This document shows positions 33,504-41,503 of a DNA stretch of 64,000 nucleotides, one piece after another. The stretch comes from CAWUEZ02 sp963921355 (GTDB lineage: Bacteria; Pseudomonadota; Alphaproteobacteria; Thalassobaculales; Thalassobaculaceae), in NCBI GenBank assembly GCA_963921355.3, contig OZ001190.1, positions 2,790,001 to 2,854,000 of the forward strand, in the 5' to 3' direction. The position numbers and the translations under genes were made by a program. A model generated the notes under the pieces. That model was not told the DNA's origin. It ran no database searches and saw only the letters and a program-made list of their open reading frames with translations. The first letter of the stretch is position 1, and every line of letters begins with the position of its first letter.

Positions 33504-34713
33504 ACGGCGGGATACCCTTGTTGGCCTGAGTGCGGCCCTGGCGCTCGCCTGGCGCCCGCTTCCAACGCTGGCCGCCGGCGCGCGCCGCCCGCTCGGCTAC
33601 ATCCGCACCAACTGGAGCCGGGACCCCTTCGCCTACGGGTCCTATTCATATGAGTCGGTGCAGGCGCGTCCCGGCGATCGCGCCGCCCTGTCGGAACCGG
33701 TCGGCGGGCGGCTGTTCTTCGCTGGGGAGGCGGTGCATCCGCACTACAACAGCACCGTCCACGCGGCCTACGAGTCCGGCCTGCTTGCCGCCGAGGCGGT
33801 GTGGAACACGGGCGCGCGCCGGGTCGCGGTCGTGGGGGCGGGCGTCAGCGGGCTCGCCGCCGCCCAGGCACTGGCCGAAGAGGGGCGGGCGGTCACGGTG
33901 CTTGAGGCGCGGGAGCGCTCGGGCGGCCGGATCTGGACCGACCGTCAACTCGGCTCGCCGCTGGATCTCGGGGCAAGCTGGATCCACGGGACCGACGGCA
34001 ATCCGATCACCGACCTGGCCGACGTCCTGGCCCTGCCGCGCGTGGCCACCGACGCCGAGGACGCCATCGTCCGTGGCCGCGGCGGGCGCAGGGTCGCCTG
34101 GCCGAACTGGATGTCCCGGATCACCGAGGTTCAGAACAGCTACGCCGCCGACCCGCAGGATCTGAACTGGCGTGCCTATGCCAGCCAGGACGACTACGGC
34201 GGCGCGGAGGTCGTGTTCCCGCGCGGGTACGCCGGCATCCTCGCGGCACTCGACGGCCCGTTCGACACGCGTCTCGGGTGCAGGGTCTTGCGCATCGCGG
34301 TGCGGCGCGACGAGGTCGGCATCGCCTGCGCTGACGGGTCCGACGGCCGGTTCGACGCCGTCATCGTCACGCTGCCGCTTGGGGTGCTCAAAGCCGGCAC
34401 CGTTCGGTTCGACCCGCCGCTCGCCGCTGCGAAACGGGCGGCGATCGCCCGGATCGGCTTCGGCACCCTGGACAAGCTCTACCTGAAGTTCGACCGAGTG
34501 TTCTGGGACCGGGATGTCACGTGGATCAGCGTGGCGGACACCGGCCTGCCGCGCGGCCAGTTCAATGAGTGGTTCAACCTGTTCCCCTTCCTGGGCGCGC
34601 CGATCCTGCTCGCCTTCAATGGTGGACCGGCGGCCCTGGCCCTCGCGGGGGTGAGCGACCGAGAGATCCTGGCCCGCGCGCTCACCACCCTGGAGACGGC
34701 GTATCCGGGGTAG
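33499..34713 (+). CDS. flavin amine oxidase with rearranged (permuted) module order
   Basis: Amine-oxidase-family sequence in an abnormal order, one open frame of 404 residues. A twin-arginine-like leader (RRRDTLVGLSAALALAW) is followed at about residues 33-105 by what is normally the C-terminal part: PLGYIRTNWSRDPFAYGSYS, GGRLFFAGEAVHPHYNSTVH, AAYESGLLAAEAV. Then comes the Rossmann FAD motif that normally opens the protein (RRVAVVGAGVSGLAAAQALA, ERSGGRIW), the middle domain, and a stop at LETAYPG, just where the C-terminal part would be expected. Both joints carry the same 11 bases GGCGCGCGCCG (33577-33587, 33811-33821). The TTG start fits the leader and a GGGGG ribosome site. It may be a working circular-permutation-like protein or a recombination product. 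Confidence 0.75.
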   Translation: MRRRDTLVGLSAALALAWRPLPTLAAGARRPLGYIRTNWSRDPFAYGSYSYESVQARPGDRAALSEPVGGRLFFAGEAVHPHYNSTVHAAYESGLLAAEAVWNTGARRVAVVGAGVSGLAAAQALAEEGRAVTVLEARERSGGRIWTDRQLGSPLDLGASWIHGTDGNPITDLADVLALPRVATDAEDAIVRGRGGRRVAWPNWMSRITEVQNSYAADPQDLNWRAYASQDDYGGAEVVFPRGYAGILAALDGPFDTRLGCRVLRIAVRRDEVGIACADGSDGRFDAVIVTLPLGVLKAGTVRFDPPLAAAKRAAIARIGFGTLDKLYLKFDRVFWDRDVTWISVADTGLPRGQFNEWFNLFPFLGAPILLAFNGGPAALALAGVSDREILARALTTLETAYPG

Positions 34714-34835
34714 CGCTCGGCCGAGGGCCGTTCCCCAACGGTGACGGCTTGAGGTCGGCGCCTTGCCAGCACATATCGGGAGGTGCCGCTGGCCTTGTGC
34801 AGCGTTTGGCATGAAGAGCAGAGGAAACCGGCGCC

Positions 34836-36365
34836 GTGCTGTCCCATGAGCCGTACGAGATTCTTGTCGACCCTGTGCCGCAGCGCCTCCGTGTCTCGAT
34901 CGGCGACCGGGTCCTGGCCGACAGCAGCCGGGCGAAGGCGATCCGGGAAACTGGCCTGCCGGTTGTTCACTACTTTCCCACCGGCGACGTCGACGAGACG
35001 CTTCTCACGAAGACCCAGTCGCTGACCTTCTGTCCGTTCAAGGGAACCGCGAGCCACTACGCGGTTGATCAGGAAGACGGCGCAACTCTGGAAGTCGCGT
35101 GGCGGTATGAAACCCCGCTGGAGGAGGCGCGGGATCTGGACGGGCATTACGCCTTTGTCGCCGACACGGTCGCCATCACCCATGGGCCCGCCGAGGAGGC
35201 CGTGGAGACCGAGGCCTTCGGCACGGCGCGGTCCACCGTCCTGGCCGACTGGCTGGCACTTCAGGCGTACTTCTGTCCGGAGACGGAGCCTTTTGTCGCG
35301 TCGCTTGGTGCGAAGCTCGTTGAGTTCGGCATGCCGGTGAGGCGGCTCTCGGTAACCGTCCGGACATTGCATCCCGAACTGATCGGGCGATCCTTCACCT
35401 GGCTGCGCGGTGAGGAGAACGTCACCGTCGCGGAAGTGCCGCGCGACCAGCTGAACTCACCCGCCTATCTCAACAGTCCGGTGCGCGATGTCGCCGAAGG
35501 ACGCGGAGGGGTGCGACAACGCCTCGATGCCGAACGGCCTGAGTTTCAGTTCCCGGTCATGGACGAGCTGCGGTCGATGGGCTGTACCGACTATGTCGCG
35601 ATTCCCTTGAGCTTCTCCGACGGAACGATCAACACGCTGACGCTGGCGAGTGACGCGCCGGAGGGCTTCACGACCGATCAGCTGGGCAACGTCTTCCTCA
35701 ATGCGGGGGTCATCGCGCGGATCATCGAGACCCACAGCCAGCGACAGACCATGGCGTCCCTGCTCGACACCTATCTCGGCCCGAGGTCGAGCAAGCGCGT
35801 GCGCGAAGACTCCTCCTATCGCGGCGATGGCGAAACCATCAACGCCGCCGTCCTCTACTGTGATTTGCGGAATTCCACGGGCTTGGTGGAAGGGCACGAT
35901 CAATCGGTGTCGCTAGAGGTACTGAATCAGTTCTTCGAGCGCTCCGTCGAGCCGATCAACCGCCACGGTGGCGAGGTCCTGAAGCTGATTGGCGATGCGG
36001 TCCTGGCGATCTTTCCCATGGACGAGGACAGTGGGGCCGCCTGCCGCGCCGCCAAGCGGGCCGCCGACGAGATCGTCGACGCCATCCAGGGATTGGCGCT
36101 GCCGGATGGCGGGCGTGCCGGGTGCGTGATCGCCCTGCACGCCGGTCTGGTCAGCTACGGCAATGTCGGCAGCGCGAACCGCCTAGACTACACGGCGATC
36201 GGCCCCGCCGTCGGCCAGGTCGCGCGCATGCAGGAACGGGCGAAATTGTTGGACCGGCGCCTGATCTTCTCCTCCGAGATCGCCCGCTTCCTGGACGAAC
36301 CGGTGCAGCGGATCGGGCGCTTCACACCCCGAGGCAGTGCGGGTGAGGTCGAGCTGTTTTCCTGA
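34836..36365 (+). CDS. DUF427 - class III nucleotidyl cyclase fusion
   Basis: Single frame of 509 residues, GTG start with AGAGGAA upstream. Residues 1-125 form a DUF427 domain, normally a free-standing small protein (YEILVDPVPQRLRVSIGDRV, GLPVVHYFP, HYAFV). A middle region (about 130-330; FCPETEPFVASLGAKLVEFG, TLHPELIGRSFTW) resembles the sensor part of proteobacterial adenylate cyclases. A class III cyclase domain ends the protein: metal Asp in VLYCDLRNSTG, second Asp in LKLIGDAVLAIFP. The transition-state Asn is missing: the usual VN-x-x-x-R reads AVGQVARMQ, Gly in place of Asn with the Arg kept. Activity is therefore uncertain. It is flanked on both sides by amine-oxidase-derived sequence. 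Confidence 0.8.
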   Translation: MLSHEPYEILVDPVPQRLRVSIGDRVLADSSRAKAIRETGLPVVHYFPTGDVDETLLTKTQSLTFCPFKGTASHYAVDQEDGATLEVAWRYETPLEEARDLDGHYAFVADTVAITHGPAEEAVETEAFGTARSTVLADWLALQAYFCPETEPFVASLGAKLVEFGMPVRRLSVTVRTLHPELIGRSFTWLRGEENVTVAEVPRDQLNSPAYLNSPVRDVAEGRGGVRQRLDAERPEFQFPVMDELRSMGCTDYVAIPLSFSDGTINTLTLASDAPEGFTTDQLGNVFLNAGVIARIIETHSQRQTMASLLDTYLGPRSSKRVREDSSYRGDGETINAAVLYCDLRNSTGLVEGHDQSVSLEVLNQFFERSVEPINRHGGEVLKLIGDAVLAIFPMDEDSGAACRAAKRAADEIVDAIQGLALPDGGRAGCVIALHAGLVSYGNVGSANRLDYTAIGPAVGQVARMQERAKLLDRRLIFSSEIARFLDEPVQRIGRFTPRGSAGEVELFS

Positions 36366-36368
36366 TGG

Positions 36369-36516
36369 GGTGTTCAGGGACCGGGACGTCATCTGGACCG
36401 GCAGGCAGACCCTCTGGCCTTCAATGGCGGTCCGACGGCGCTGGAGCTGGCGGGGGTGGGCGACAGCGAAATCCTGGTGTGCGCGCTCGCCACGCTTGAG
36501 ACGGCGTATCCAGGTT
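36369..36516 (+). pseudogene. second amine-oxidase remnant
   Basis: Starts with gtgttcagggaccgggacg (36369 on), matching the amine oxidase at about 34498, then loses roughly 85 bases. From about 36414 it reads AFNGGPTALELAGVGDSEIL then VCALATLETAYPG and a stop, against AFNGGPAALALAGVSDREIL ... LETAYPG in the first copy. By eye about 80% of the last 100 bases match. Both copies stop after AYPG, so that truncated end is older than the duplication. The remaining sequence to 36624 has no gene that I recognise. Confidence 0.8.
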
Positions 36517-36624
36517 AACCGTCGGCCGCTATCAACGGGCCATCCTCAGGTCGCGTTGGCGCGCTAGACCGTGCCAGCACCTGCTCGCTATGGTCGCATT
36601 GCAACCCAAATGGGAGAGCTTGGA

Positions 36625-37347
36625 GTGCCGACCCTTCGTGCGATCGCTACGACTCTTGCCCTTAGTTCGCTCCTGGCTTTTTCGGCAATCCGCGCACAGG
36701 CCGCGGATACCGAGGCAGACGGATGGCGGACGATCTCCCGGCAGTTGCAGGCGGGCGAGGCACTCGAGGCAGAGCCGGCATTGCTTGCACTCGGCCAGTT
36801 CAGCCGATTGTCCAGGCGGTGCGAATTCGATGATGGCTGGGTCGAACTCGACGGCCGTTTCGGCCGGGACGCCGTGTTCCTGACCGGTGCTGGCTATCGA
36901 CGCGGCCCGGAAGAGATCGCGCCGACAGCAGCGACCTGCGCGACGGTCGAGCGTGTGGTTCGGGCCGTGGTCAAGCGCGACCTCTCGCAGAGTGATTTTG
37001 TCTACGTGCCCGGGCCCGAGACGGCCGTGCACTGCCTGTATTCCAACCGCATGCGGTTTTCACACGGCGCAACGCGCGCCAAGTGCGAGCGGGCGGGCGC
37101 GCTGGTCGTTCCGGTGATGAGTAAGTGGCTCGGACACGACGTCGACAACCCCGAAGTCCACAAGACCGAGGCGACCCACACGATCCGCCCAGCGCCCAGC
37201 CTCGGTGAGCTGAAGCTAACGGTCTGGCAGCGGCGCGAGAACGACCCTGACCTGACCCGGGAGCAGTACGAAACCCGATTGGCCCTCATCAAGCGCCAGA
37301 TCGCCCTTGAAGAGCGCTACGCGCCGCCGAATCTCTGGACGCGGTAG
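36625..37347 (+). CDS. exported protein of unknown function
   Basis: About 240 residues with a signal peptide (TLALSSLLAFSAIRAQA, cleaved before ADTEADGW). The mature part has four well-spaced cysteines (RRCEFDDGW, TCATVERVV, VHCLYSNRM, AKCERAGA), suggesting two periplasmic disulfides, and a charged C-terminal helix (EQYETRLALIKRQIALEERY). I do not recognise a family. GTG 36625 is preferred for GGGAGAG seven bases upstream; an ATG at 36610 is in frame. The next gene starts seven bases after its stop and is also exported, so the two probably form one unit. Confidence 0.65.
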   Translation: MPTLRAIATTLALSSLLAFSAIRAQAADTEADGWRTISRQLQAGEALEAEPALLALGQFSRLSRRCEFDDGWVELDGRFGRDAVFLTGAGYRRGPEEIAPTAATCATVERVVRAVVKRDLSQSDFVYVPGPETAVHCLYSNRMRFSHGATRAKCERAGALVVPVMSKWLGHDVDNPEVHKTEATHTIRPAPSLGELKLTVWQRRENDPDLTREQYETRLALIKRQIALEERYAPPNLWTR

Positions 37348-37353
37348 CCGGCG

Positions 37354-37965
37354 ATGTTCATGCAATCGCAGAGCTGGATCAGGTCGGCCGCGGTCGCCGC
37401 CGTTGGCCTTCTCCTATCGAGCCCGGTTCTGGCAGACGACCGGATACCGGAGCTTGGTGGCCAGCTCCGTATGGCGATCGACATGGCAAAGGCCTTCGAC
37501 GCGTTGGTTCCCTTCGTCCATGAAGATGGGGAGGTCAGGTCTCTCAGGCTCAGAAAATGGCCGGAAGGGGCGATCCCGGTTTACGTGCAAGCGTCTTTCG
37601 ACGCCCGGGGTCTGTTGACCCGGTTCCACGAGGCGCTCGACTACTACAATTCACGCGTCTTCTTCGAGAACCGGTATCTGTCTCTCTTCTATCTGGGCTC
37701 CGAGATCAGCCCCAACGCTCTCTATCCGTCCCTGGTGTACGGCAATAGCTCGAAGTTCGGCATTTTCATCAGTCTGCTGACCGACAACGAGTACGCGGAC
37801 TTCGCGCTGAAGCTGCCGTCATCGGAGATGCGCGACGTCCGTCTGGATTACCTGCTCGGTGGACAGTGCTATATCGAATGGCGCCACGATCCAGAGACGT
37901 TCGAGATGACCCACGCGACGATCTGTAGCCGGTCGGCGACCGTCGCCGGTGTGCCGGCGATGTAG
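37354..37965 (+). CDS. exported protein, possibly DUF2927-like and 3'-truncated
   Basis: 203 residues, signal peptide AAVAAVGLLLSSPVLA before DDRIPEL. The segment RKWPEGAIPVYVQ followed by LLTRFHEALDYYN and a late GGQCYIEW resembles the start and middle of DUF2927 proteins, which typically continue into a Cys-Glu-Glu ... LGL-x-ND motif. Here the protein ends soon after ATICSRS, and its last 97 bases overlap the 3' end of the convergent gene. That suggests the original 3' end was replaced. The family call is tentative. Confidence 0.6.
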   Translation: MFMQSQSWIRSAAVAAVGLLLSSPVLADDRIPELGGQLRMAIDMAKAFDALVPFVHEDGEVRSLRLRKWPEGAIPVYVQASFDARGLLTRFHEALDYYNSRVFFENRYLSLFYLGSEISPNALYPSLVYGNSSKFGIFISLLTDNEYADFALKLPSSEMRDVRLDYLLGGQCYIEWRHDPETFEMTHATICSRSATVAGVPAM

Positions 37966-38750
37966 GCCGTCACGTCGTCGAGCGGCGCGAACGGCGAGGG
38001 GCCATCGTCTTCGTCGACCGTGACGCCGACATGCCGCAGCGGAATGCAGATGATCCGTCCGGCGGTCGGGCGCCGTTCCGCGTCGGGCAGAGCAATTCCG
38101 CTTATAACGCCGATCATGATCGGAATTGGCGAGGGCGGGATCGAGAAGGTCATCGAGATCAGCATCTCCTTGTCGATCTCGGTCAGCAGGACGTGGAGAC
38201 TGCCGCCAAACCGCTCCAGAGTGCCGCTCATGGACAGATCGTCCAGCGGCGGCACCCGCTCGCTGTAGTCGACGAGAGTGTCGCCCGTTCCGTCAGCGCG
38301 GATCACCATCTCGCCGACGATCATGTCGTCGGGCCGGTGCGCGGACCAGGCGCGGGCGAACGCCAGATAGGGACCCAAGAGATAATTCGGCACCTGCGCA
38401 CCGGGTGCGTGAACCGGAACCTCCCCGGGTTCCGTCGCCTCGAACGGGCCGGGATCTTCGAGCGGAACGCGCTTGCCGTACCGGGCGACCAAGAGGTCGC
38501 GAAACGCCGTGTAGCTGCTGGCGCAGATCGCATCCCCGCTGACGTCCAGATCGAGCAGCAGCGCCAGGTCGTCGTAAATCGACAGATCGCGGGGCATGGC
38601 CCGGCCGGTGGCCCATTTGTATGCCCGGTCAGGTCGATAGCCGGTCTCCGGATTGATGGTCCTGAGCCGGCCGTGCAGCTCCTTGTGGGTCGCGGTTCCC
38701 AACACCCGCATGATCAGGCGTAGTTTTCGAGCGAAGTCGGCCTGCATCAT
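37869..38750 (-). CDS. HTH-like N-terminus protein of unknown function
   Basis: 293 residues. The first 70 (FARKLRLIMRVLGTATHKEL, RAYKWATGRAMPRDLSIYDD) look like an XRE-type helix-turn-helix with LALLLDLDVSGD as the closing helix; the remaining 200 residues (GTLERFGGSLHVLLTEIDKE, SIPPSPIPIMIGVISGIALP) form an unidentified, possibly ligand-binding domain. The start is one of two adjacent ATGs; the second has AGGTGG at better spacing. A 13-bp dyad lies just upstream, suggesting autoregulation, and a small ORF precedes it on the same strand. The 3' end overlaps the opposing exported-protein gene by 97 bases. Confidence 0.65.
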   Translation of the reverse strand: MMQADFARKLRLIMRVLGTATHKELHGRLRTINPETGYRPDRAYKWATGRAMPRDLSIYDDLALLLDLDVSGDAICASSYTAFRDLLVARYGKRVPLEDPGPFEATEPGEVPVHAPGAQVPNYLLGPYLAFARAWSAHRPDDMIVGEMVIRADGTGDTLVDYSERVPPLDDLSMSGTLERFGGSLHVLLTEIDKEMLISMTFSIPPSPIPIMIGVISGIALPDAERRPTAGRIICIPLRHVGVTVDEDDGPSPFAPLDDVTAYIAGTPATVADRLQIVAWVISNVSGSWRHSI

Positions 38751-38767
38751 CCACCTTAAGGCGTTCG

Positions 38768-38790
38768 ATAGAGAGCTGCTCTCACGCTAT
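38768..38790. promoter_or_regulatory. candidate operator upstream of HTH gene
   Basis: GAGAGC-T-GCTCTC (38771-38783) is a perfect dyad, with outer arms ATAG (38768-38771) and CTAT (38787-38790) that are slightly off-centre. It lies about 20 bases before the HTH-protein start and 50 bases after the small ORF's stop. It may be the protein's own binding site; this is inferred from symmetry and position. Confidence 0.4.
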
Positions 38791-38840
38791 CAGTTTAGTT
38801 TACCGCCGGTCTTATAGACTTCAAACCCAGGCACCAGACC

Positions 38841-38960
38841 TCAGCAGCCGACGTGGACACCGGTCCGACTCCGGTTTCCGGGGTCGTCTTTTCCGTCTTT
38901 ATCGGAAGTTCCGGTAATTCCAGTGGTCCGCGTCGAACACTCGACGCACGGTTGATTCAT
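38841..38960 (-). CDS. small ORF, 39-residue cysteine-containing peptide
   Basis: Encodes a 39-residue polar peptide starting MNQPCVECSTRTTG, rich in Lys/Asp/Gly in the middle (DKDGKDDPGN) and ending RTGVHVGC with a C-terminal cysteine. The ATG has GGAGG at nine bases, better than many long genes here. It is upstream of the HTH gene on the same strand and divergent from the acetyltransferase at 39082. No homologue is known to me. The frame is also open upstream to a GTG at 39041. Function, and even translation, is unproven. The rest of 38751-39081 holds the dyad described and nothing else that I recognise. Confidence 0.35.
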   Translation of the reverse strand: MNQPCVECSTRTTGITGTSDKDGKDDPGNRSRTGVHVGC

Positions 38961-39081
38961 GGTGACGTGACCTCCGACCAACGTATTCGGTTCGACTGAG
39001 GTCGCGAGAGAGCAACCCGGCGAAGCCGAGCCGACAGACACGACAATCGAGCCAGCGCACCCGTTGAACAGGGAGAGCGAT

Positions 39082-39642
39082 ATGACCGTTGTCCAGACTG
39101 GTCCGCTGATATTGGACCGCCGAGATCCGAGAAAGGTGGAGGGCTATGAGCGCGCGTTCTACAACGCCTTCCGTCATCTGGGGCATGACCCGCTGTTGCG
39201 ACGCTTGTGGCACTGGGACGATGCGGCGTTCCGCCTTTCCGCGCACATTCCGTACGCAGATCAGGTCGTCTACATCGAGAAAGACCGTGACGGGGCCATC
39301 GACAGTGCGATCGCCGTCAACCTCGGCTGGAAATGGTTTCAAGCGGAGACCTACGATTTCGAGCCACCGTCGGACCTGACGGAGGGGTGCGAGATCCTCG
39401 CTTTCTTCGTCGTCAGCCGCCACGCGCTGGCCCTACGCTATCGGTTCTGGGCGCAGTGTTTTGCCGACCTGCGCCGGCGCGGGCTGGCATGGGGTCTTTC
39501 GACGACGGCACCGCGGGCGTTGAACTTCTACAAACGGATCGGCGCGGAGATCCTGCGCTCAACGGGATGCGGAGAAACCACCAAGTACCTTATGAAGCTC
39601 TCCTTCGAGCGCGATTACATCCGACCCCGGCGCGCTGCGTAG
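39082..39642 (+). CDS. GNAT-fold acetyltransferase-like protein
   Basis: 186 residues with a GNAT-like C-terminal half: EILAFFVVSRHALALRYRFW, FADLRRRGLAWGLSTTAPRA, LNFYKRIGAEILR, the last matching the usual acyl-CoA-side helix and NFYKRLGF-type strand. The N-terminal third (YERAFYNAFRHLGHDPLLRR) is not recognised, and the acyl-CoA pyrophosphate loop is not canonical, so acceptor and donor are unknown. ATG 39082 is chosen for GGGAGAG five bases upstream. It is divergent from the small ORF/HTH pair. Confidence 0.6.
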   Translation: MTVVQTGPLILDRRDPRKVEGYERAFYNAFRHLGHDPLLRRLWHWDDAAFRLSAHIPYADQVVYIEKDRDGAIDSAIAVNLGWKWFQAETYDFEPPSDLTEGCEILAFFVVSRHALALRYRFWAQCFADLRRRGLAWGLSTTAPRALNFYKRIGAEILRSTGCGETTKYLMKLSFERDYIRPRRAA

Positions 39643-39698
39643 AGGGTCGAGTGACGCCTTGTGCTTCGGGGGCTGCGGGGCTTGCTCCGGTCAGTCGG

Positions 39699-40721
39699 TC
39701 ATCGGTCTTGCGCGCCATAGCGGCCGATGATCATCGCCCACAGATCACGCGTCCGGGTCTCGGAGTCGCCTCGATGATGACGGAAGACCGCATGGACGTC
39801 CGCCGCCGCTGACGGGTCCAGGCGGATCGACCAGAGCGGGTCGATCTCATTCGGCAGCATCGAATAGCGCACATCGATCACCCGGTCCCGGTCTTGCGGA
39901 TGGATCGAGAGATAGGCGTCACTGAAACGAAAGAAGCGGCGGATGTCTTCCGCCTGTTGCGTGGCATCGTCCAGCCAGGGCAGATCCCGCGCGACATCGA
40001 GCACAGCCACAGAGTCGCCTTCATAGACGAGGCTGCCGAAAGACGGACGGATCGCGTCGACATAGAACCTGCCGTCGGCCAGATAGATCGACTTCCAGAC
40101 AATCAGATTGGCGAAGCTGGGTTTCACCGTCAGCCGCTCGGGGCTATGGCCGCGCTCAATCGCGAGTTCGCGCGCCATCTCCCGTGCCGCGACATGCTGA
40201 TAGAGGGCGAAGCAGAGATAGAGGGCGCACCAGCACAGGGCCACGCGGACCGGAACGGCGTTTCGCCTGATCATCGAGACGACAACGCCGGTCACCAATG
40301 GCAGCGTGAACAGCGGATCGATGACCGAGATGATGTTCCAGGCAACCCGCATATCGCTGAACGGCCAGAACAGCTGCGTCCCATAGGACGTCGCCCCGTC
40401 CAGAACGCCATGGGTCGCATAGCCAAGCGAGCAGAAGGCGGAGGTCTGCCAGAAGCTCAGCCGCCATCGCCGCCCCAGCACCAGATGCAGCAGGCCCGCG
40501 CAGAGCGCGCCGCCGATCGGGATGAAGATCAGCGCATGGGTGAACTGCCGGTGATACTCAAGATAGAGCAGCGTATCGGTCTCAGACCGGATCAACACGT
40601 CCAGATCCGGCGCCATCCCGGCGATGAAGCCGAACAGGGCGGCGATCACCACATGGCCGTTGTTGGTCCGGGTCGCTTGCGGCAGAGCGGCGCCAAGCAC
40701 ACCTTGTGTCAGCGGGTCCAT
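39699..40721 (-). CDS. YdjM/YbcI-type membrane-bound metal-dependent hydrolase
   Basis: 340 residues, DUF457 family. The N-terminus carries the typical MDPLTQGVLGAALPQA, then GFIAGMAPDLDVLI, YHRQFTHALIF and YATHGVLDG, whose His/Asp residues form the presumed metal site, within four to five membrane segments. The C-terminal half is soluble. In E. coli, YdjM is LexA-regulated, but no LexA-like box was recognised here. Its start is 92 bases from the start of the divergent racemase gene. Confidence 0.88.
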   Translation of the reverse strand: MDPLTQGVLGAALPQATRTNNGHVVIAALFGFIAGMAPDLDVLIRSETDTLLYLEYHRQFTHALIFIPIGGALCAGLLHLVLGRRWRLSFWQTSAFCSLGYATHGVLDGATSYGTQLFWPFSDMRVAWNIISVIDPLFTLPLVTGVVVSMIRRNAVPVRVALCWCALYLCFALYQHVAAREMARELAIERGHSPERLTVKPSFANLIVWKSIYLADGRFYVDAIRPSFGSLVYEGDSVAVLDVARDLPWLDDATQQAEDIRRFFRFSDAYLSIHPQDRDRVIDVRYSMLPNEIDPLWSIRLDPSAAADVHAVFRHHRGDSETRTRDLWAMIIGRYGAQDR

Positions 40722-40813
40722 GGCATCCGCCAGAGAGGATCACGGGCCGCTAGATGTGGGCCAGTGCCCTGCGAAGTCAAACGGTTCGTGTGTTGGTACG
40801 AGAGGAACAGGGC

Positions 40814-41503
40814 GTGAAGACGATCGGCATTCTGGGTGGCATGTCCGCAGCCTCGACGCAGATCTACTACCAGGAGCTCTGTCGCCTGACGCTGGACCGT
40901 CTCGGGGGTCTCCACTCCCCCGAGTTGCTCATCCGGTCCTTGGACTTCGCCATCATCGAAGACCTTCAGGTGAAAGGGGAGTGGGAGGCTGCGGGGGCCA
41001 TCCTGAACACCCAGGCGAAAGCGCTTGAACGCGGCGGGGCGGAGCTTCTCGTCCTCGCCACCAACACCATGCACAAGCTCGCGGACCAGATGATGGACGG
41101 CGTCCGGATCCCGCTCGTCCATATCGCGGACGCGACCGCATCTGCGATCAATGAGGCCAGCCTCCGTGCACCGGGGTTGATGGCCACGGCCTTCACCATG
41201 GAACAGACCTTCTACACCGACCGGCTTCGGGGCGCCGGCCTGACGCCTGTCATCCCCGGTGATGCGGATCGCCAGGAAACCCACAGGATCATCTACGAAG
41301 AGCTGTGCAAGAACATCACGACCGCGTCCAGTGAGGCGGCCTATGTCGAGATCGCCGATCGCCTGGTTGAAGCGGGCGCGGACAGTCTGATCCTGGGCTG
41401 CACGGAGGTGGGCATGCTGTTGAACGCCGGGAATGTCCCGGTGCCGGTCTTCGATACGACGCTCATACATTGCGAGACAGCGCTCGAGCGCGCCCTGGCC
41501 TAG
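40814..41503 (+). CDS. aspartate/glutamate racemase, YgeA-like
   Basis: 229 residues: KTIGILGGMSAASTQIYYQE, LATNTMHKLADQM, LILGCTEVGMLLN. The second catalytic Cys is present (GCTE) but the first position is Thr (TNTMH instead of CNT-x-H). This Thr/Cys pair is the one described for the E. coli L-Asp/Glu-specific racemase YgeA, so stereochemically one-sided activity is likely. The GTG at 40814 is preferred because AGAGGAA lies before it and the fold begins at once; the frame is open from 40754. It is not closely related to the racemase at 30892. Confidence 0.88.
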   Translation: MKTIGILGGMSAASTQIYYQELCRLTLDRLGGLHSPELLIRSLDFAIIEDLQVKGEWEAAGAILNTQAKALERGGAELLVLATNTMHKLADQMMDGVRIPLVHIADATASAINEASLRAPGLMATAFTMEQTFYTDRLRGAGLTPVIPGDADRQETHRIIYEELCKNITTASSEAAYVEIADRLVEAGADSLILGCTEVGMLLNAGNVPVPVFDTTLIHCETALERALA

